Assembly (NCBI GenBank): GCA_022561985.1
Contig: JADFQE010000011.1
Span: forward strand, 1 to 38,091
Source of the DNA: Chloroflexota bacterium
Lineage (GTDB): Bacteria; Chloroflexota; Dehalococcoidia; Lucifugimonadales; Australimonadaceae
Length of the DNA stretch: 38,091 nt
Direction of reading: 5' to 3'
The stretch's first letter is position 1. Each line of letters opens with the position of its first letter. Positions 15,684 to 24,294 of the stretch are shown here, piece after piece. The position numbers and the translations under genes are program-made. The notes beneath the pieces were generated by a model. The model saw nothing but the letters and a program-made list of their open reading frames with translations, did no database searches and was not told where the DNA came from.

Positions 15684-17468
15684 ATGGCGACGACGGCGAA
15701 GAAACGGACGACGACCTCCAAGGCGGAGTACGGCTCGGACGTGATCGTGGACACCCTCCGCGGGCTCGGCATCGACTACGTCGCGATGAACCCCGGGGCG
15801 ACGTTCCGGGGCATCCACGACTCCATCGTGAACTACGCGGGCAACGAGCGGCCCGAGCTGATCCTGTGCAGCCACGAGGAGATCGCGATCGCCATCGCCC
15901 ACGGCTACGCGCGCGCCGCCGGCAAGCCGATGGCCGCCTTCGTGCACGACATCGTCGGCCTGCTGCACGCCTCGATGGCCGTCTTCAACGCGTGGATGGG
16001 CCGCACCGGCGTGCTGGTCCTGGGCGCCACCGGCCCCGTCGATGCCAACCACCGCCGCCCCTGGATCGACTGGATCCATTCGGCCAACGTCCAGGGCGAG
16101 GCCGTGCGCAACTTCGTGAAGTGGGACGACCAGCCGGGCAGCGTCCCGGCCGCCGTCGAGTCGCTGATCCGCGCCCACCACCTCATCACCACCGAGCCCC
16201 AGGGCCCCGTCTACGTCTGCTTCGACGCCGACATCCAGGAGGAGAAGCTGGCCGAGCCCTTCGAGCTGCCCGACTTCGCGAGCTTCCCCGCTCCCACCAG
16301 GCTCGCCGGCGACCCGGATGCCCTGGACGAGGTGGCGGGGTTGCTGGTCGCCGCCAAGCGGCCCGTGATCCTGGCGGAGATCATCGGCCGCTCCGAGACC
16401 GGCGCCGCCGGCCTGCTCCGGCTCGCCGAGGCCCTGGCGATCCCCGTCGTCGCGACGGGCGGCCAGTTCAGCTTCCCCTCGCGCCACCCCCTCTACGCAA
16501 CCGGGTCCAAGAGCGACCTGCTGGCCGAGGCCGACGTCGTCGTCGCCCTCGACGTCTACGACCTGCAGCAGCAGCTCACGCGTCAGGACTGGGCCACCCG
16601 CACGAACGCCGACATCATGAGTCCCGATGCCAAGCTCATCGACATCTCGCTCCGGCAGCTCCAGACGAAGAGCTGGGCCGACGACCACGGCCGCCTCTAC
16701 CCGACGGCGATATCGGTGGCCGCGGAGACGGCGCTCGCGCTCCCCGCGCTCGCCGATGCCGTCGGGCGCAAGCTCGACGACGGCGCGGGCAGCACGAGCG
16801 AGATCGAGGAGCGCCGCTCCCGCATCGCCGCGCTCCACGACGCCTCGCTCGCCGAGGCGCAGGAGACGGCGAGGGCCAAGGCGGGGGATCAGCCGTTGCA
16901 CCTGGCGACCATCGCCCAGACCCTCTGGGAGGTCGTGCAGGACGACGACTGGGTCGTCGGCAACGGCAACCTGCGGGGCTGGGTGCAGCGGCTGTGGGAC
17001 ATCAAGGGCGCGCATCAGAACCAGAGCGGCCTCGGCGGCGGCGGGCTCGGCATGGGCCTCGGCCACGCGGTCGGCGTGGCGCTCGCGAACCGCGGCAAGG
17101 GCAAGCTCACCATCAATATCCAGTCCGACGGCGACATGCTGTTCACGCCGGCGGCGCTGTGGACCGCGGTGCACCACCGCATCCCGATGCTCATCGTGAT
17201 GTACAACAACCGCACCTACGGCAACGACTTAGGGCACCAGGCGACGATGGCGCGCGTCCGGAGCCGGCCGGAGGAGCGCAAGACCATCGGCATCGACATC
17301 GACGACCCGAACGTGGACTTCGTCGGCCTCGCCCGCTCCTTCGGCGCGTGGGCGGAGGGCCCGATCGAGCGCGCGGAGGACCTCAAGGCGGCCATCGAGC
17401 GCGCCAAGCACGAGGTCGTCGAGAACGGCCGCGTGGCCCTGGTCGACGTCTACACGCAGGTGCTCTAG
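15684..17468 (+). CDS. Thiamine-diphosphate-dependent enzyme (acetolactate synthase/decarboxylase family)
   Basis: This 594-residue protein has the three-domain ThDP layout. The N-terminal Pyr domain carries the activating Glu (CSHEEIAIAIAHGYARAAG, about residue 65), the central domain is about 210-370, and the C-terminal PP domain has the Mg/ThDP motif SDGDMLFTPAALWTAVHHR ending in MYNN (about 478-506). The HRRPWIDWIH segment and an Ala/Asn-rich active region resemble benzoylformate-decarboxylase and sulfoacetaldehyde-type relatives more than true IlvB, and no small regulatory subunit is adjacent. With the dehydrogenase upstream, a path that decarboxylates or ligates a 2-oxo acid is plausible. 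GGAGGAAGC precedes the ATG. Confidence 0.9.
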   Translation: MATTAKKRTTTSKAEYGSDVIVDTLRGLGIDYVAMNPGATFRGIHDSIVNYAGNERPELILCSHEEIAIAIAHGYARAAGKPMAAFVHDIVGLLHASMAVFNAWMGRTGVLVLGATGPVDANHRRPWIDWIHSANVQGEAVRNFVKWDDQPGSVPAAVESLIRAHHLITTEPQGPVYVCFDADIQEEKLAEPFELPDFASFPAPTRLAGDPDALDEVAGLLVAAKRPVILAEIIGRSETGAAGLLRLAEALAIPVVATGGQFSFPSRHPLYATGSKSDLLAEADVVVALDVYDLQQQLTRQDWATRTNADIMSPDAKLIDISLRQLQTKSWADDHGRLYPTAISVAAETALALPALADAVGRKLDDGAGSTSEIEERRSRIAALHDASLAEAQETARAKAGDQPLHLATIAQTLWEVVQDDDWVVGNGNLRGWVQRLWDIKGAHQNQSGLGGGGLGMGLGHAVGVALANRGKGKLTINIQSDGDMLFTPAALWTAVHHRIPMLIVMYNNRTYGNDLGHQATMARVRSRPEERKTIGIDIDDPNVDFVGLARSFGAWAEGPIERAEDLKAAIERAKHEVVENGRVALVDVYTQVL

Positions 17469-17487
17469 GGCAGGGGGGACAAGCAGC

Positions 17488-17844
17488 ATGGGCACGTACC
17501 GGATGTACACGGATAAAAACGGCGACACGACCTGGGAGCCCATCGACCTCGCGGAGCACCCCGACTGGCTCGAAGGCTTCGACACCACCAAGGTCCGCTT
17601 CGGCATCCGGCCCCCGAACGTGCTCCAGGACTGGCACCCAGCGCCCCAGCGGCAGTTCGTGGTGATCCTCTCAGGCCAGCTCCAGATCACGTACGTCGAC
17701 GGCACCACCAAGGTCTTCGGCCCCGGCGACGCCCGCCTCGTGGAGAACACGACCGGCAAGGGCCACCAGACGATGGCGCTTGGCACCGAGCCGTGCATCA
17801 CCGCAACCGTCGGCCTCGCCGACCAGCAAGGGCACAGCCCTTGA
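17488..17844 (+). CDS. Cupin-domain protein
   Basis: This 118-residue single-domain cupin carries DWHPAPQRQFVVILSGQLQI (first motif) and GPGDARLVENTTGKGHQTMA (second motif), where His and Gln residues could bind a metal. It is the third gene of the dehydrogenase-ThDP set (19 bases after the ThDP enzyme) and may act on the same substrate, as an isomerase, hydrolase or dioxygenase. The last six residues (QQGHSP) and the stop codon are encoded by a dispersed repeat (R2), so the natural C-terminus has been replaced or extended. Confidence 0.82.
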   Translation: MGTYRMYTDKNGDTTWEPIDLAEHPDWLEGFDTTKVRFGIRPPNVLQDWHPAPQRQFVVILSGQLQITYVDGTTKVFGPGDARLVENTTGKGHQTMALGTEPCITATVGLADQQGHSP

Positions 17845-17971
17845 CCCACAACAGGTAGCGGCGCCGGCTGCAGCGCACGTCGTCGTTCATCAGCGTCGCG
17901 GCGAGCGCCCAACGGGGTCCGCCGACAAGCCTCAGCAGGCGCGAGCGAGTGGGTCAAGGGCTATGCCCTTG
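17827..17971 (-). repeat. Full-length MITE-like repeat copy R2
   Basis: This 145-bp unit is bounded by inverted ends. CAAGGGCACAGCCCTTG then ACCCAC (17827-17849) faces GTGGGT then CAAGGGCTATGCCCTTG (17949-17971), 22 of 23 bases complementary, and each end is itself a 7-bp hairpin. The inside is diverged, but it shares CAGGTAG near one end and GCGAGTGGGT at the other with copy R6/R7, in opposite orientation. It spans the cupin stop codon and fills the gap before the Rieske gene. Confidence 0.75.
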
Positions 17972-18003
17972 CGGGCCCGGCATCTGACCGCGAGAATGAG
18001 CGC

Positions 18004-19251
18004 ATGCTTTCTTCCGAAGACAACGAGCTGCTGACCCGCGTGGGGCCCGACACTTCCATGGGCAACCTCATGCGGCGCTTCTGGGTCCCCATCCTGCTCG
18101 GCGACGAGATCGGGGAGCCCGACTCGCAGCCGCTGCGCGTCAAGCTGCTTGGCGAGTACTTCGTCGCCTTCCGCGACACGCAGGGGCGGCTCGGGCTGCT
18201 CGATGCCCGCTGTCCCCACCGGGGCGCCGACCTCTCCTTCGGCCTCAACGAGGAGGGGGGGCTGCGGTGCGCCCAGTGCGCTTGGAAGTTCGACATCGAG
18301 GGCAACATCCTCGATCTGCCGATGGAGCCCGAGGACAGTCCGTTGTGGAAGCAGGGCGCCGCCACGGCGTTCTCGATCCGTGAGTTCGGCGGCCTCGTCT
18401 GGGCATACGTCGGGCCCCAGGACGACGTCCCCGACCTGCCCGAGTTCGAGTGGACGCGCGTGAGAGCGGAGCAGCGCTACCTGTCCCGCTTCGCGGTCGA
18501 GTGCAACTACATGCAGGGCGTCGAGGGTGGGCTGGACGCCGCCCGCGTGAACGCGCTGAGGCAGGCGCTCGCGGGCGAGCCCTTGGGCCTTGGGGACGAC
18601 GAGCCGGCGCACACCGTGGAGGCCACGGCCACCGACTACGGCCTCATCGTGGGCACGGCCCTCGACGCGGACGGCAAGGCGCCCCTGGACGTGCAGGTCA
18701 CGCACTGGCTCATGCCGTTCTACACCACCGCCCCGGCCGACGAGAAGGACATCCTCGAAGGCGTCGCGTGGGTGCCCATCGACGACGAGAGCACGATGGC
18801 GTTCGCGGTCACCTACAACCCCAAGCGCCGCCTCACCCAGAAGCTGCTCGCGGACATCCGCCGGGGCAAGCGCATCCACCCGCAGCTCGCCGAGGGATCG
18901 GTCCGGCGCAAGCGGAACAAGGACAACGGCTACGCGCCCGACGGCAAGCCCGGCTACGCCTCGTTCGAGTCGCGCTTCGCCTCGACCTTCGAGCTCGCGG
19001 TGGCGTGCCAGGAGACGATGGGCACGATCGTCGACCGGTCGCAGGAGACCCTCGGCGCGAACGACGCGGCCGTCGAGTCGGCGCGCAAGGTGCTCATGAC
19101 CGCGGCCGTCGACCTGATGGAGGGCACGGTGCCCGTCATCGTGCACCACGGCGAGGCCTACCGCGTGCGGTCGTATGCCGCCACGGTCGAGCAGGGCACG
19201 CGATTCGACCAAGACGAAGGCGTCCGCGCGGGCATCGCCGCCGAGGTGTGA
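18004..19251 (+). CDS. Rieske oxygenase-like protein with altered iron ligands
   Basis: This 415-residue protein aligns throughout with the alpha subunits of Rieske ring-hydroxylating or demethylating oxygenases (N-terminal MRRFWVPILLGDEI, Rieske domain about 43-140). The first cluster motif is normal (C70-P-H72-RGA). The second, normally CxxHGW, reads C89-A-Q-C92-A-W, so one His ligand is Cys. In the mononuclear iron motif, normally D-x2-H-x4-H, the sequence is D178-A-A-R181-V-N-A-L-R186: both His are Arg with spacing kept. The surrounding framework (ECNYMQGVEGGLDAA) is intact, as is the later MAFAVTYNPKRRLTQK region. It can hardly be a conventional oxygenase; a binding, electron-transfer or sensory role is inferred. 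No reductase or ferredoxin gene is adjacent. Confidence 0.85.
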   Translation: MLSSEDNELLTRVGPDTSMGNLMRRFWVPILLGDEIGEPDSQPLRVKLLGEYFVAFRDTQGRLGLLDARCPHRGADLSFGLNEEGGLRCAQCAWKFDIEGNILDLPMEPEDSPLWKQGAATAFSIREFGGLVWAYVGPQDDVPDLPEFEWTRVRAEQRYLSRFAVECNYMQGVEGGLDAARVNALRQALAGEPLGLGDDEPAHTVEATATDYGLIVGTALDADGKAPLDVQVTHWLMPFYTTAPADEKDILEGVAWVPIDDESTMAFAVTYNPKRRLTQKLLADIRRGKRIHPQLAEGSVRRKRNKDNGYAPDGKPGYASFESRFASTFELAVACQETMGTIVDRSQETLGANDAAVESARKVLMTAAVDLMEGTVPVIVHHGEAYRVRSYAATVEQGTRFDQDEGVRAGIAAEV

Positions 19252-19261
19252 GGCCGGCCCG

Positions 19262-20347
19262 CTACCCCAGGGAGATGGCCGGGTACAGCCGCTGCACGTT
19301 CTCGCGCACCAGCTTGTTCAGCGTGTCCATCGGCAGGTGGCCGAGGTTGCGCTCCAGCAGCTCGCGCGAGTGCGGCCACGACGAGTTCGGGTGCGGGTAG
19401 TCGGTCGACCACATGCAGTTGTCGGTGCCCCACCAGGACAGGAGCTGGCCGCCCACGGCGTCGTTGAAGAACGTCGCGTACACCTGCCGGGCGAAGTACC
19501 CGGAGGGCGGCATCTCGAGGGGGAGCGGCCGCGCCACGCGGAAGCGCTCGAAGTAGTAGTCCCACTGCTGGAGCACGAAGGGGATCCAGCCGATCTCGCT
19601 CTCGACGAGCACGAGGTTGAGCCGGGGGAAGCGCTCCAGCACGCCCGAGAAGATGATGTCCATCAGCGAGTTCGTCGCGCTCTGGAGCTTCAGGTTCACG
19701 GAGCCGCGGTGCGCCTCGATGGCGCTCCCGCGGCTGAGGCCCAGCGCGCTGTAGTCGAAGCCCGTCAGGATGTGCAGGTGGATCGGCATGCCGAGTGCCT
19801 CGGCGGCCTCCCAGAGCGGCTCGTAGTGCTCCGAGGTGAAGGGCAGGTCGGGGTGGGGGACCTGCCACACCAGCGCGCCGATCATCCCGCCCTTCTTGCA
19901 CCGCTCCAGCTCGCGCACGCCCTTCTCGATGTCGTACGTGGGGATGCACGCGATGCCGAAGAGGCGGTCGGGCGCGACCGAGCAGTACTCCATCAGCCAG
20001 TCGTTGTAGAGCTCGAAGCAGGCTTCCTGGGCGCCTGCGTCCTCCATGCTGAAGAGCCGGAGGCCCTGGGTGGGGTAGAGCACCTCGGCGCTCACGCCGT
20101 CCTGCGTCATCTCGTTGATGCGCTCGGCCGGGTCGTGGCCTCCCGGCCGGCTGTTGTTGAGCGTGCCCGCCGAGCGGGCCGCGCCTTCGCCCCGCGGCTG
20201 GAGCTGCGGGACCCGCTCGCGCATGGCGGCGGGCAGCCCCTTCCACCAGAACTCGTGGTCCTCCGAGACGTGCGAGTCGGCCGAGATCAGGAGTCCGTCC
20301 GTGATGTTCGCCGTCGGCTGGGCCTCGGGAGTGACCTTGGTTGCCAT
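19262..20347 (-). CDS. Amidohydrolase of the Amidohydro_2 family
   Basis: This 361-residue TIM-barrel protein has landmarks LLISADSHVSEDHEFWWKGL at the N-terminus, PIHLHILTGF, VLVESEIGWIPFVLQQWDYY and MWSTDYPHPNSSWPHS near the C-terminus, all typical of the PF04909 decarboxylase/hydrolase family. It is a diverged relative of the protein at 10814. It is convergent with the Rieske-like gene (10 bases between stops). The ATG at 20347 follows GGAG. The substrate is unknown; members near oxygenase genes often act on aromatic acids or ring-cleavage products. Confidence 0.9.
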   Translation of the reverse strand: MATKVTPEAQPTANITDGLLISADSHVSEDHEFWWKGLPAAMRERVPQLQPRGEGAARSAGTLNNSRPGGHDPAERINEMTQDGVSAEVLYPTQGLRLFSMEDAGAQEACFELYNDWLMEYCSVAPDRLFGIACIPTYDIEKGVRELERCKKGGMIGALVWQVPHPDLPFTSEHYEPLWEAAEALGMPIHLHILTGFDYSALGLSRGSAIEAHRGSVNLKLQSATNSLMDIIFSGVLERFPRLNLVLVESEIGWIPFVLQQWDYYFERFRVARPLPLEMPPSGYFARQVYATFFNDAVGGQLLSWWGTDNCMWSTDYPHPNSSWPHSRELLERNLGHLPMDTLNKLVRENVQRLYPAISLG

Positions 20348-20430
20348 GACACACTCCTGCCCGGTCGGGTTGCGGGGTCGCCGTGCGGCGATGCTACCAC
20401 GCAAGCCCGCGCGCGGTTTTGGGGCGCAGC

Positions 20431-20796
20431 CTAGCGCCGCCTGCCGCTGGCGCCGACGGGCAGCCCGATGGCTCCCTGCGCCATCGCCAGGGGCGTGAAC
20501 ACGGCCCACAGCAGCGGCAGGCGGAGCGCGGCGAGGTCCGCGTCGCTGACCAGCGCGTAGCCGATGCCGGGCCCGAGGACGACGAGCGCGCCCACGGCTG
20601 CGCCCACGGTCACGGCGCGCCTGCCCGCTGCGCCGGCGCCCCACGCGAGACCGGCGGCGAAGGGCACCATGAACCCAGCGATGATCCAGAAGAGAGCACC
20701 CCAGTCGCCGACCCAGTCGTCGAGGAGCGAGAGGACGACGACGGCCGCCGCGGCCATCGCGACGACCCCGAGCGTGCCCCACGCCTTGCGCTTCAC
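20431..20796 (-). CDS. Small integral membrane protein, unknown function
   Basis: This 121-residue protein has about four predicted transmembrane helices: LGVVAMAAAAVVVLSLL, LFWIIAGFMVPFAAGLAWG, AVTVGAAVGALVVLGPGIGY and LPLLWAVFTPLAMAQGAIGL. The ends are basic. It reads from GTG at 20796 with GGGAG upstream. It lies upstream of, and in line with, the amidohydrolase, but 83 bases separate them. No family recognised. Confidence 0.65.
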   Translation of the reverse strand: MKRKAWGTLGVVAMAAAAVVVLSLLDDWVGDWGALFWIIAGFMVPFAAGLAWGAGAAGRRAVTVGAAVGALVVLGPGIGYALVSDADLAALRLPLLWAVFTPLAMAQGAIGLPVGASGRRR

Positions 20797-20824
20797 GACA
20801 CGTTGCTCCCGTGGGCGTTGGTGC

Positions 20825-20906
20825 CTCAGCGCCCCGGCCAGCGCTCAGCTGCCCGTGTCCGAGACCACGCCCTGCGCTGGCGAGTGGGTCCAGGGCTGTG
20901 CCCTGG
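20825..20906 (-). repeat. Dispersed repeat copy R3
   Basis: On the minus strand it starts with hairpin I, CCAGGGC-ACA-GCCCTGG (20906-20890), then ACCCACTC, then stem II GCCAGCGC (20881-20874) pairing with GCGCTGGC (20844-20837). It fills the gap between the membrane-protein gene and cofG. Confidence 0.75.
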
Positions 20907-21004
20907 CATGGTATCATCGCTGCGCTCTTTGCTGAGGCCCATCGCGCCTCGCCGTCCGGGTCATGAAGACCCGGACACTCATCCCCTGCCGGTGAGGCGT
21001 TGCG

Positions 21005-22216
21005 TTGGCCCAGAGCCCCATTGTCACCTCGTCCGAGACGGTCCCCGCCATCATCGAGCGGGCGCTTTGCGGCGCCGTGCTCTCGGCCGCCGACGGCTAC
21101 GCGCTCATCCGTGCGAGCGGCCCGGAGCTGACGGCCGTGATGCGCGCCGCCGGCGAGATGAACGCGGCCGCGCGCCCGCACCGGCGCGTCACGTACTCGC
21201 GCAAGGTCTTCCTGCCGCTCACGAACCTCTGCCGGGACCGCTGTGGGTACTGCACCTTCGTGAAGGGCCCGAAGCAGCGGGGCGCGCACACCATGACGCC
21301 CGACGAGGTCGTCTCCGTGGCGCGCCGGGGGGCCGAGCTCGGCTGCAAGGAGGCGCTCATCAGCCTCGGCGACCACCCGGAGTGGCGGCACCCGGAGATG
21401 GGCGCGACGCTCGAGCGTCTGGGCTACGGCTCGACGCCCGAGTACGTCGCGGCGATGTCGAAGCTCGTGCTCGAAGAGACCGGTCTGCTGCCCCACACGA
21501 ACTGCGGCCTGCTGAGCCGCGACGAGATGGCTGCGATCGCGCCCTGGAACGCGAGCATGGGCATCATGCTCGAGAGCGCGAGCTTGCGGCTGCACGAGAA
21601 GGGCGGCCCGCACGAGGGTACGAGCAGCAAGCGGCCCGAGCAGCGCATCGCGACGCTGGAGACGGCGGGCGAGCTCGGCGTCGCGATGACCAGCGGCATC
21701 CTCATCGGCATCGGCGAGACGCCGGAGGAGCGTATCGACGCGCTGCTTGCGCTCCGCGACGTGCACGACCGGCACGGCAACATCCAGGAGATCATCATCC
21801 AGAACTTCCGGGCGAAGCCGGCCACGCGCATGCACGGCGCGGCCGAGCCGTCCGCCGTCGACATGCTGCGCACGCTGGCTGCGGCCCGGCTGCTCATGGG
21901 CCCGGCGATGAACATCCAGGCGCCGCCGAATCTGGGTGGGGACGGCTTCGGCACCTACCTGCTGAGTGGGATCAACGACTGGGGCGGCGTGTCGCCGCTC
22001 ACCCGTGACTTCATCAACCCCGAGGCCGCGTGGCCGGAGCTCGCCCACCTGCGGGCCGTGACCGCGGACGCGGGATTCGAGCTCCGGGAGCGCACGGCGC
22101 TATACCCCGAATACGTGACCTCGGGCGCGTGGCAGACATCGACCGCTGTCGCCGCACGGGTCGCGGCGCTCACCGGCGCCGACGGATACGTCAGAGAGGA
22201 GCTGGAACAGTGGTAA
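21005..22216 (+). CDS. cofG: CofG, FO synthase subunit 1 (radical SAM)
   Basis: CofG with CofH joins tyrosine to the ribityl-diaminouracil intermediate to form FO, the deazaflavin chromophore of F420. The 403-residue protein has the radical SAM motif C76-RDR-C80-GY-C83 (PLTNLCRDRCGYCTFVKGPK) and the family segments NCGLLSRDEM, MGIMLESAS, LIGIGETPEERIDALLALRD and QNFRAKPATRM. The start is TTG at 21005 after GTGAGG. Its end overlaps cofH by 7 bases. Separate cofG and cofH genes, rather than the fused FbiC of many actinobacteria, fit Chloroflexota, cyanobacteria and archaea. Confidence 0.95.
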   Translation: MAQSPIVTSSETVPAIIERALCGAVLSAADGYALIRASGPELTAVMRAAGEMNAAARPHRRVTYSRKVFLPLTNLCRDRCGYCTFVKGPKQRGAHTMTPDEVVSVARRGAELGCKEALISLGDHPEWRHPEMGATLERLGYGSTPEYVAAMSKLVLEETGLLPHTNCGLLSRDEMAAIAPWNASMGIMLESASLRLHEKGGPHEGTSSKRPEQRIATLETAGELGVAMTSGILIGIGETPEERIDALLALRDVHDRHGNIQEIIIQNFRAKPATRMHGAAEPSAVDMLRTLAAARLLMGPAMNIQAPPNLGGDGFGTYLLSGINDWGGVSPLTRDFINPEAAWPELAHLRAVTADAGFELRERTALYPEYVTSGAWQTSTAVAARVAALTGADGYVREELEQW

Positions 22217-23592
22217 GCCCGCAGCCCCGCATGGACGACGAGCCGCTCCCGCACCTGCGGGCGTCGCTCGAAGCGGCACTCGATGCGATCGCCCCGGACA
22301 TCGCGCGCATCCTCGATGCGTCGCTCGGCGGACGCGAGGTGACGGTCGAGGAGGGCGCGCGGCTGTTCGAGGCCGACGGCCCCGCGCTGAGCGCGCTCAT
22401 GGGCACGGCCGACGAGCTGCGCCGCCGCGCCAACGGCGACGCCGTGAGCTACGTGGTGAACCGCAACATCAACTTCACGAACGTCTGCATCAAGCACTGC
22501 GGCTTCTGCGCCTTCAGCCGCGACCACCGCGAGGAGGAGGGCTACTTCCTGCCGCTCGCCGAGATCATCCGCCGCGCCCGCGAGGCGTGGGACCTCGGCG
22601 CCACCGAGGTCTGCGTCCAGGCCGGCCTGCCGCCGAAGATGGACGGCTCGCTGTACATCGACCTGACGCGCGAGCTCAAGCGCGAGCTGCCGGACCTGCA
22701 CATCCACGGCTTCTCGCCGGAGGAGGTGCTCTACGGCGCCGTGCGCTCGCGCTGCTCGGTCGAGGAGTACCTCGGGGCGCTCAAGGACGCGGGCGTCGGC
22801 TCGCTCCCCGGCACCTCCGCCGAGATCCTCGACCAGTCGGTGCGGGATCGCATCTCGCCGGGGCGGATCACCGTGGAGCAGTGGACCGACGTCATCAAGA
22901 CGGCGCACCGGCTCGGCATCCCGACGACCTCGACGATCATGTTCGGCTTCGGCGAGACCAACGCCCAGCGCGCCGCCCACGTCGCGCTCATCCGCGACAT
23001 CCAGAAGGACACCGGCGGCTTCACGGAGTTCGTCCCCCTGAGCTTCGTGCACGAGGAGGCGCCGATGTTCCGCAAGACCGTGGAGGGCGTGGCCGCGGGC
23101 GCGACCGGCGCCGAGGTCGTCCGGATGCACGCCATCGCGCGCATCATGCTCCACGGCTGGATCGACAACATCCAGTGCTCGTGGGTCAAGGAGGGCCCGA
23201 AGCTCTCGCAGCTCCTGCTCGATGCCGGGTGCAACGACCTCGGCGGCACGCTGGTGAACGAGAGCATCTCGACCGCGGCGGGCGCGCCGCACGGCCAGCT
23301 CACGCCGCCCTCCGACCTGCGGGCGTGGGTCCGCGACATGGGCCGCGTCCCGGTCGAGCGCACGACGCTCTACGGCGTGCGCCGCGTCTTCGAGACCGAG
23401 CCGGCGGAGCCGGAGCCGATGGACGCCGCGAAGGAGCACGCGGCCGAGCTCTTCGGCTCCTACCACGTGCTCATCGGCCTGGAGGAGTGGCGCTACGAGG
23501 GCCAGCGCGCCCCATCGCTCGAAGGCCCGACGTGGCAGGAGATCCAGCTACGGCGGAAGGCGAAGGCCGACGGGATGCCCCAGCCGTCCTAG
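22210..23592 (+). CDS. cofH: CofH, FO synthase subunit 2 (radical SAM)
   Basis: CofH is the tyrosine-activating radical SAM half of FO synthase. The 460-residue protein has C93-IKH-C97-GF-C100 within NINFTNVCIKHCGFCAFSRD, then VCVQAGLPPKMDGSLYIDL, HIHGFSPEEVLYGA, SLPGTSAEILDQSVRDRISP and TTSTIMFGFGE, all diagnostic. GTG 22210 is chosen (GAGAGGAG upstream); ATG 22231 is the alternative. The TAG stop shares the palindrome CTAG with the stop of the convergent vapC-like gene, so no untranslated base separates the two genes. Confidence 0.95.
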   Translation: MVSPQPRMDDEPLPHLRASLEAALDAIAPDIARILDASLGGREVTVEEGARLFEADGPALSALMGTADELRRRANGDAVSYVVNRNINFTNVCIKHCGFCAFSRDHREEEGYFLPLAEIIRRAREAWDLGATEVCVQAGLPPKMDGSLYIDLTRELKRELPDLHIHGFSPEEVLYGAVRSRCSVEEYLGALKDAGVGSLPGTSAEILDQSVRDRISPGRITVEQWTDVIKTAHRLGIPTTSTIMFGFGETNAQRAAHVALIRDIQKDTGGFTEFVPLSFVHEEAPMFRKTVEGVAAGATGAEVVRMHAIARIMLHGWIDNIQCSWVKEGPKLSQLLLDAGCNDLGGTLVNESISTAAGAPHGQLTPPSDLRAWVRDMGRVPVERTTLYGVRRVFETEPAEPEPMDAAKEHAAELFGSYHVLIGLEEWRYEGQRAPSLEGPTWQEIQLRRKAKADGMPQPS

Positions 23593-23984
23593 CCCCCGTA
23601 CAGCGCGAACCCCTCGCGCTCGAAGTCTCCGTCGTAGGCGAACGCGTGCGTGATGCCGTAGCGGCGCATCACGACGAAGCTCGCGCAGTCCACCAGGCTG
23701 AGCTGCCGCCGGCCGCGTGCCGCGAGCAGCTTCGCAGCTTCTGCGTGGTCGCCGGCGCTCAGCCAATGGACCGTGAAGCTGTCCATCCGCTCGAGGAAGG
23801 CGAGGAGGACGGCGAGGCCGAGGCGTCGCTGGAGCAGACTGGCTGCCTCGGAGACGATGTAGGAGTGGATCAGGAGCTCTTCGTCGTCCTCGATCGCACG
23901 CGCCATCGCCGCCACGGCCCGGCTGTGCACCGGGTCCTCCTGGGCGGCAAGGGCGTAGATCGCTGACGTGTCGACGAGGATCAT
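23589..23984 (-). CDS. PIN-domain toxin (VapC-like)
   Basis: This 131-residue PIN ribonuclease has the acidic site residues in order: D5 (MILVDTSAIYAL), E46 (YIVSEAASLL), D99 (LSLVDCASFVVM) and D118/D120 (AFAYDGDFEREG). VapC toxins cleave tRNA or rRNA and are held inactive by their antitoxin. The ATG overlaps the antitoxin stop (ATGA), and its own stop overlaps that of cofH. The pair separates cofGH from cofDC, so it probably inserted into an older F420 cluster. Confidence 0.92.
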   Translation of the reverse strand: MILVDTSAIYALAAQEDPVHSRAVAAMARAIEDDEELLIHSYIVSEAASLLQRRLGLAVLLAFLERMDSFTVHWLSAGDHAEAAKLLAARGRRQLSLVDCASFVVMRRYGITHAFAYDGDFEREGFALYGG

Positions 23985-24286
23985 CGCGGTTCGCGCGACT
24001 CCCTCAGCTTCCGCAGCTCGTCCGCCTTCTCACGGACCTCTTCGTAGAGCAGGTCCCCCAGCACCTCGTCGTGGTGCTCCGCAACGGAGAATCCCTCGAT
24101 CGGCTCGCCCTTGCCCATGCCGATGAACGTGAAGTCGGACAGCTTGAGCCGGGGCTTCGGAGCGCCGGTCAGGTATTGCGCGACGGCCTCCCGCACGACC
24201 CTTGCCAGAGACACATGGCGCTCGTGGGCCTTCTGCCTCAGCAGCTCGTAGGTGGCTTCGTCAAGCTGGATCTGGGTGCGTTTCAT
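23981..24286 (-). CDS. Ribbon-helix-helix antitoxin (VapB-like)
   Basis: This 101-residue protein has an N-terminal ribbon-helix-helix (MKRTQIQLDEATYELLRQKA, then VSLARVVREAVAQYL), which would bind DNA as a dimer. Its C-terminal tail (about 50-101, ending in a charged helix EVREKADELRKL) would block the PIN toxin. I start at ATG 24286, where the conserved strand begins; an in-frame ATG at 24316 would add ten atypical residues over the operator region. Confidence 0.88.
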   Translation of the reverse strand: MKRTQIQLDEATYELLRQKAHERHVSLARVVREAVAQYLTGAPKPRLKLSDFTFIGMGKGEPIEGFSVAEHHDEVLGDLLYEEVREKADELRKLRESREPR

Positions 24287-24294
24287 CCCGATGC

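Noticed and set aside
14085-17468. A very long plus-strand open frame of 1127 codons
   Set aside because: Its first half is antisense to the cyclase or out of frame with the dehydrogenase; only the part from 15684 is a real gene (ThDP enzyme).
10814-20347. The single His in the first metal motif of both amidohydrolases as a loss of function
   Set aside because: Many Amidohydro_2 subgroups have D-S-H-x-x-E-type motifs instead of H-x-H, so this is within family variation.
19262-22048. A 928-codon minus-strand open frame
   Set aside because: Only the part from 20347 downwards encodes the amidohydrolase; the rest is antisense to cofG or crosses the small membrane protein in another frame.
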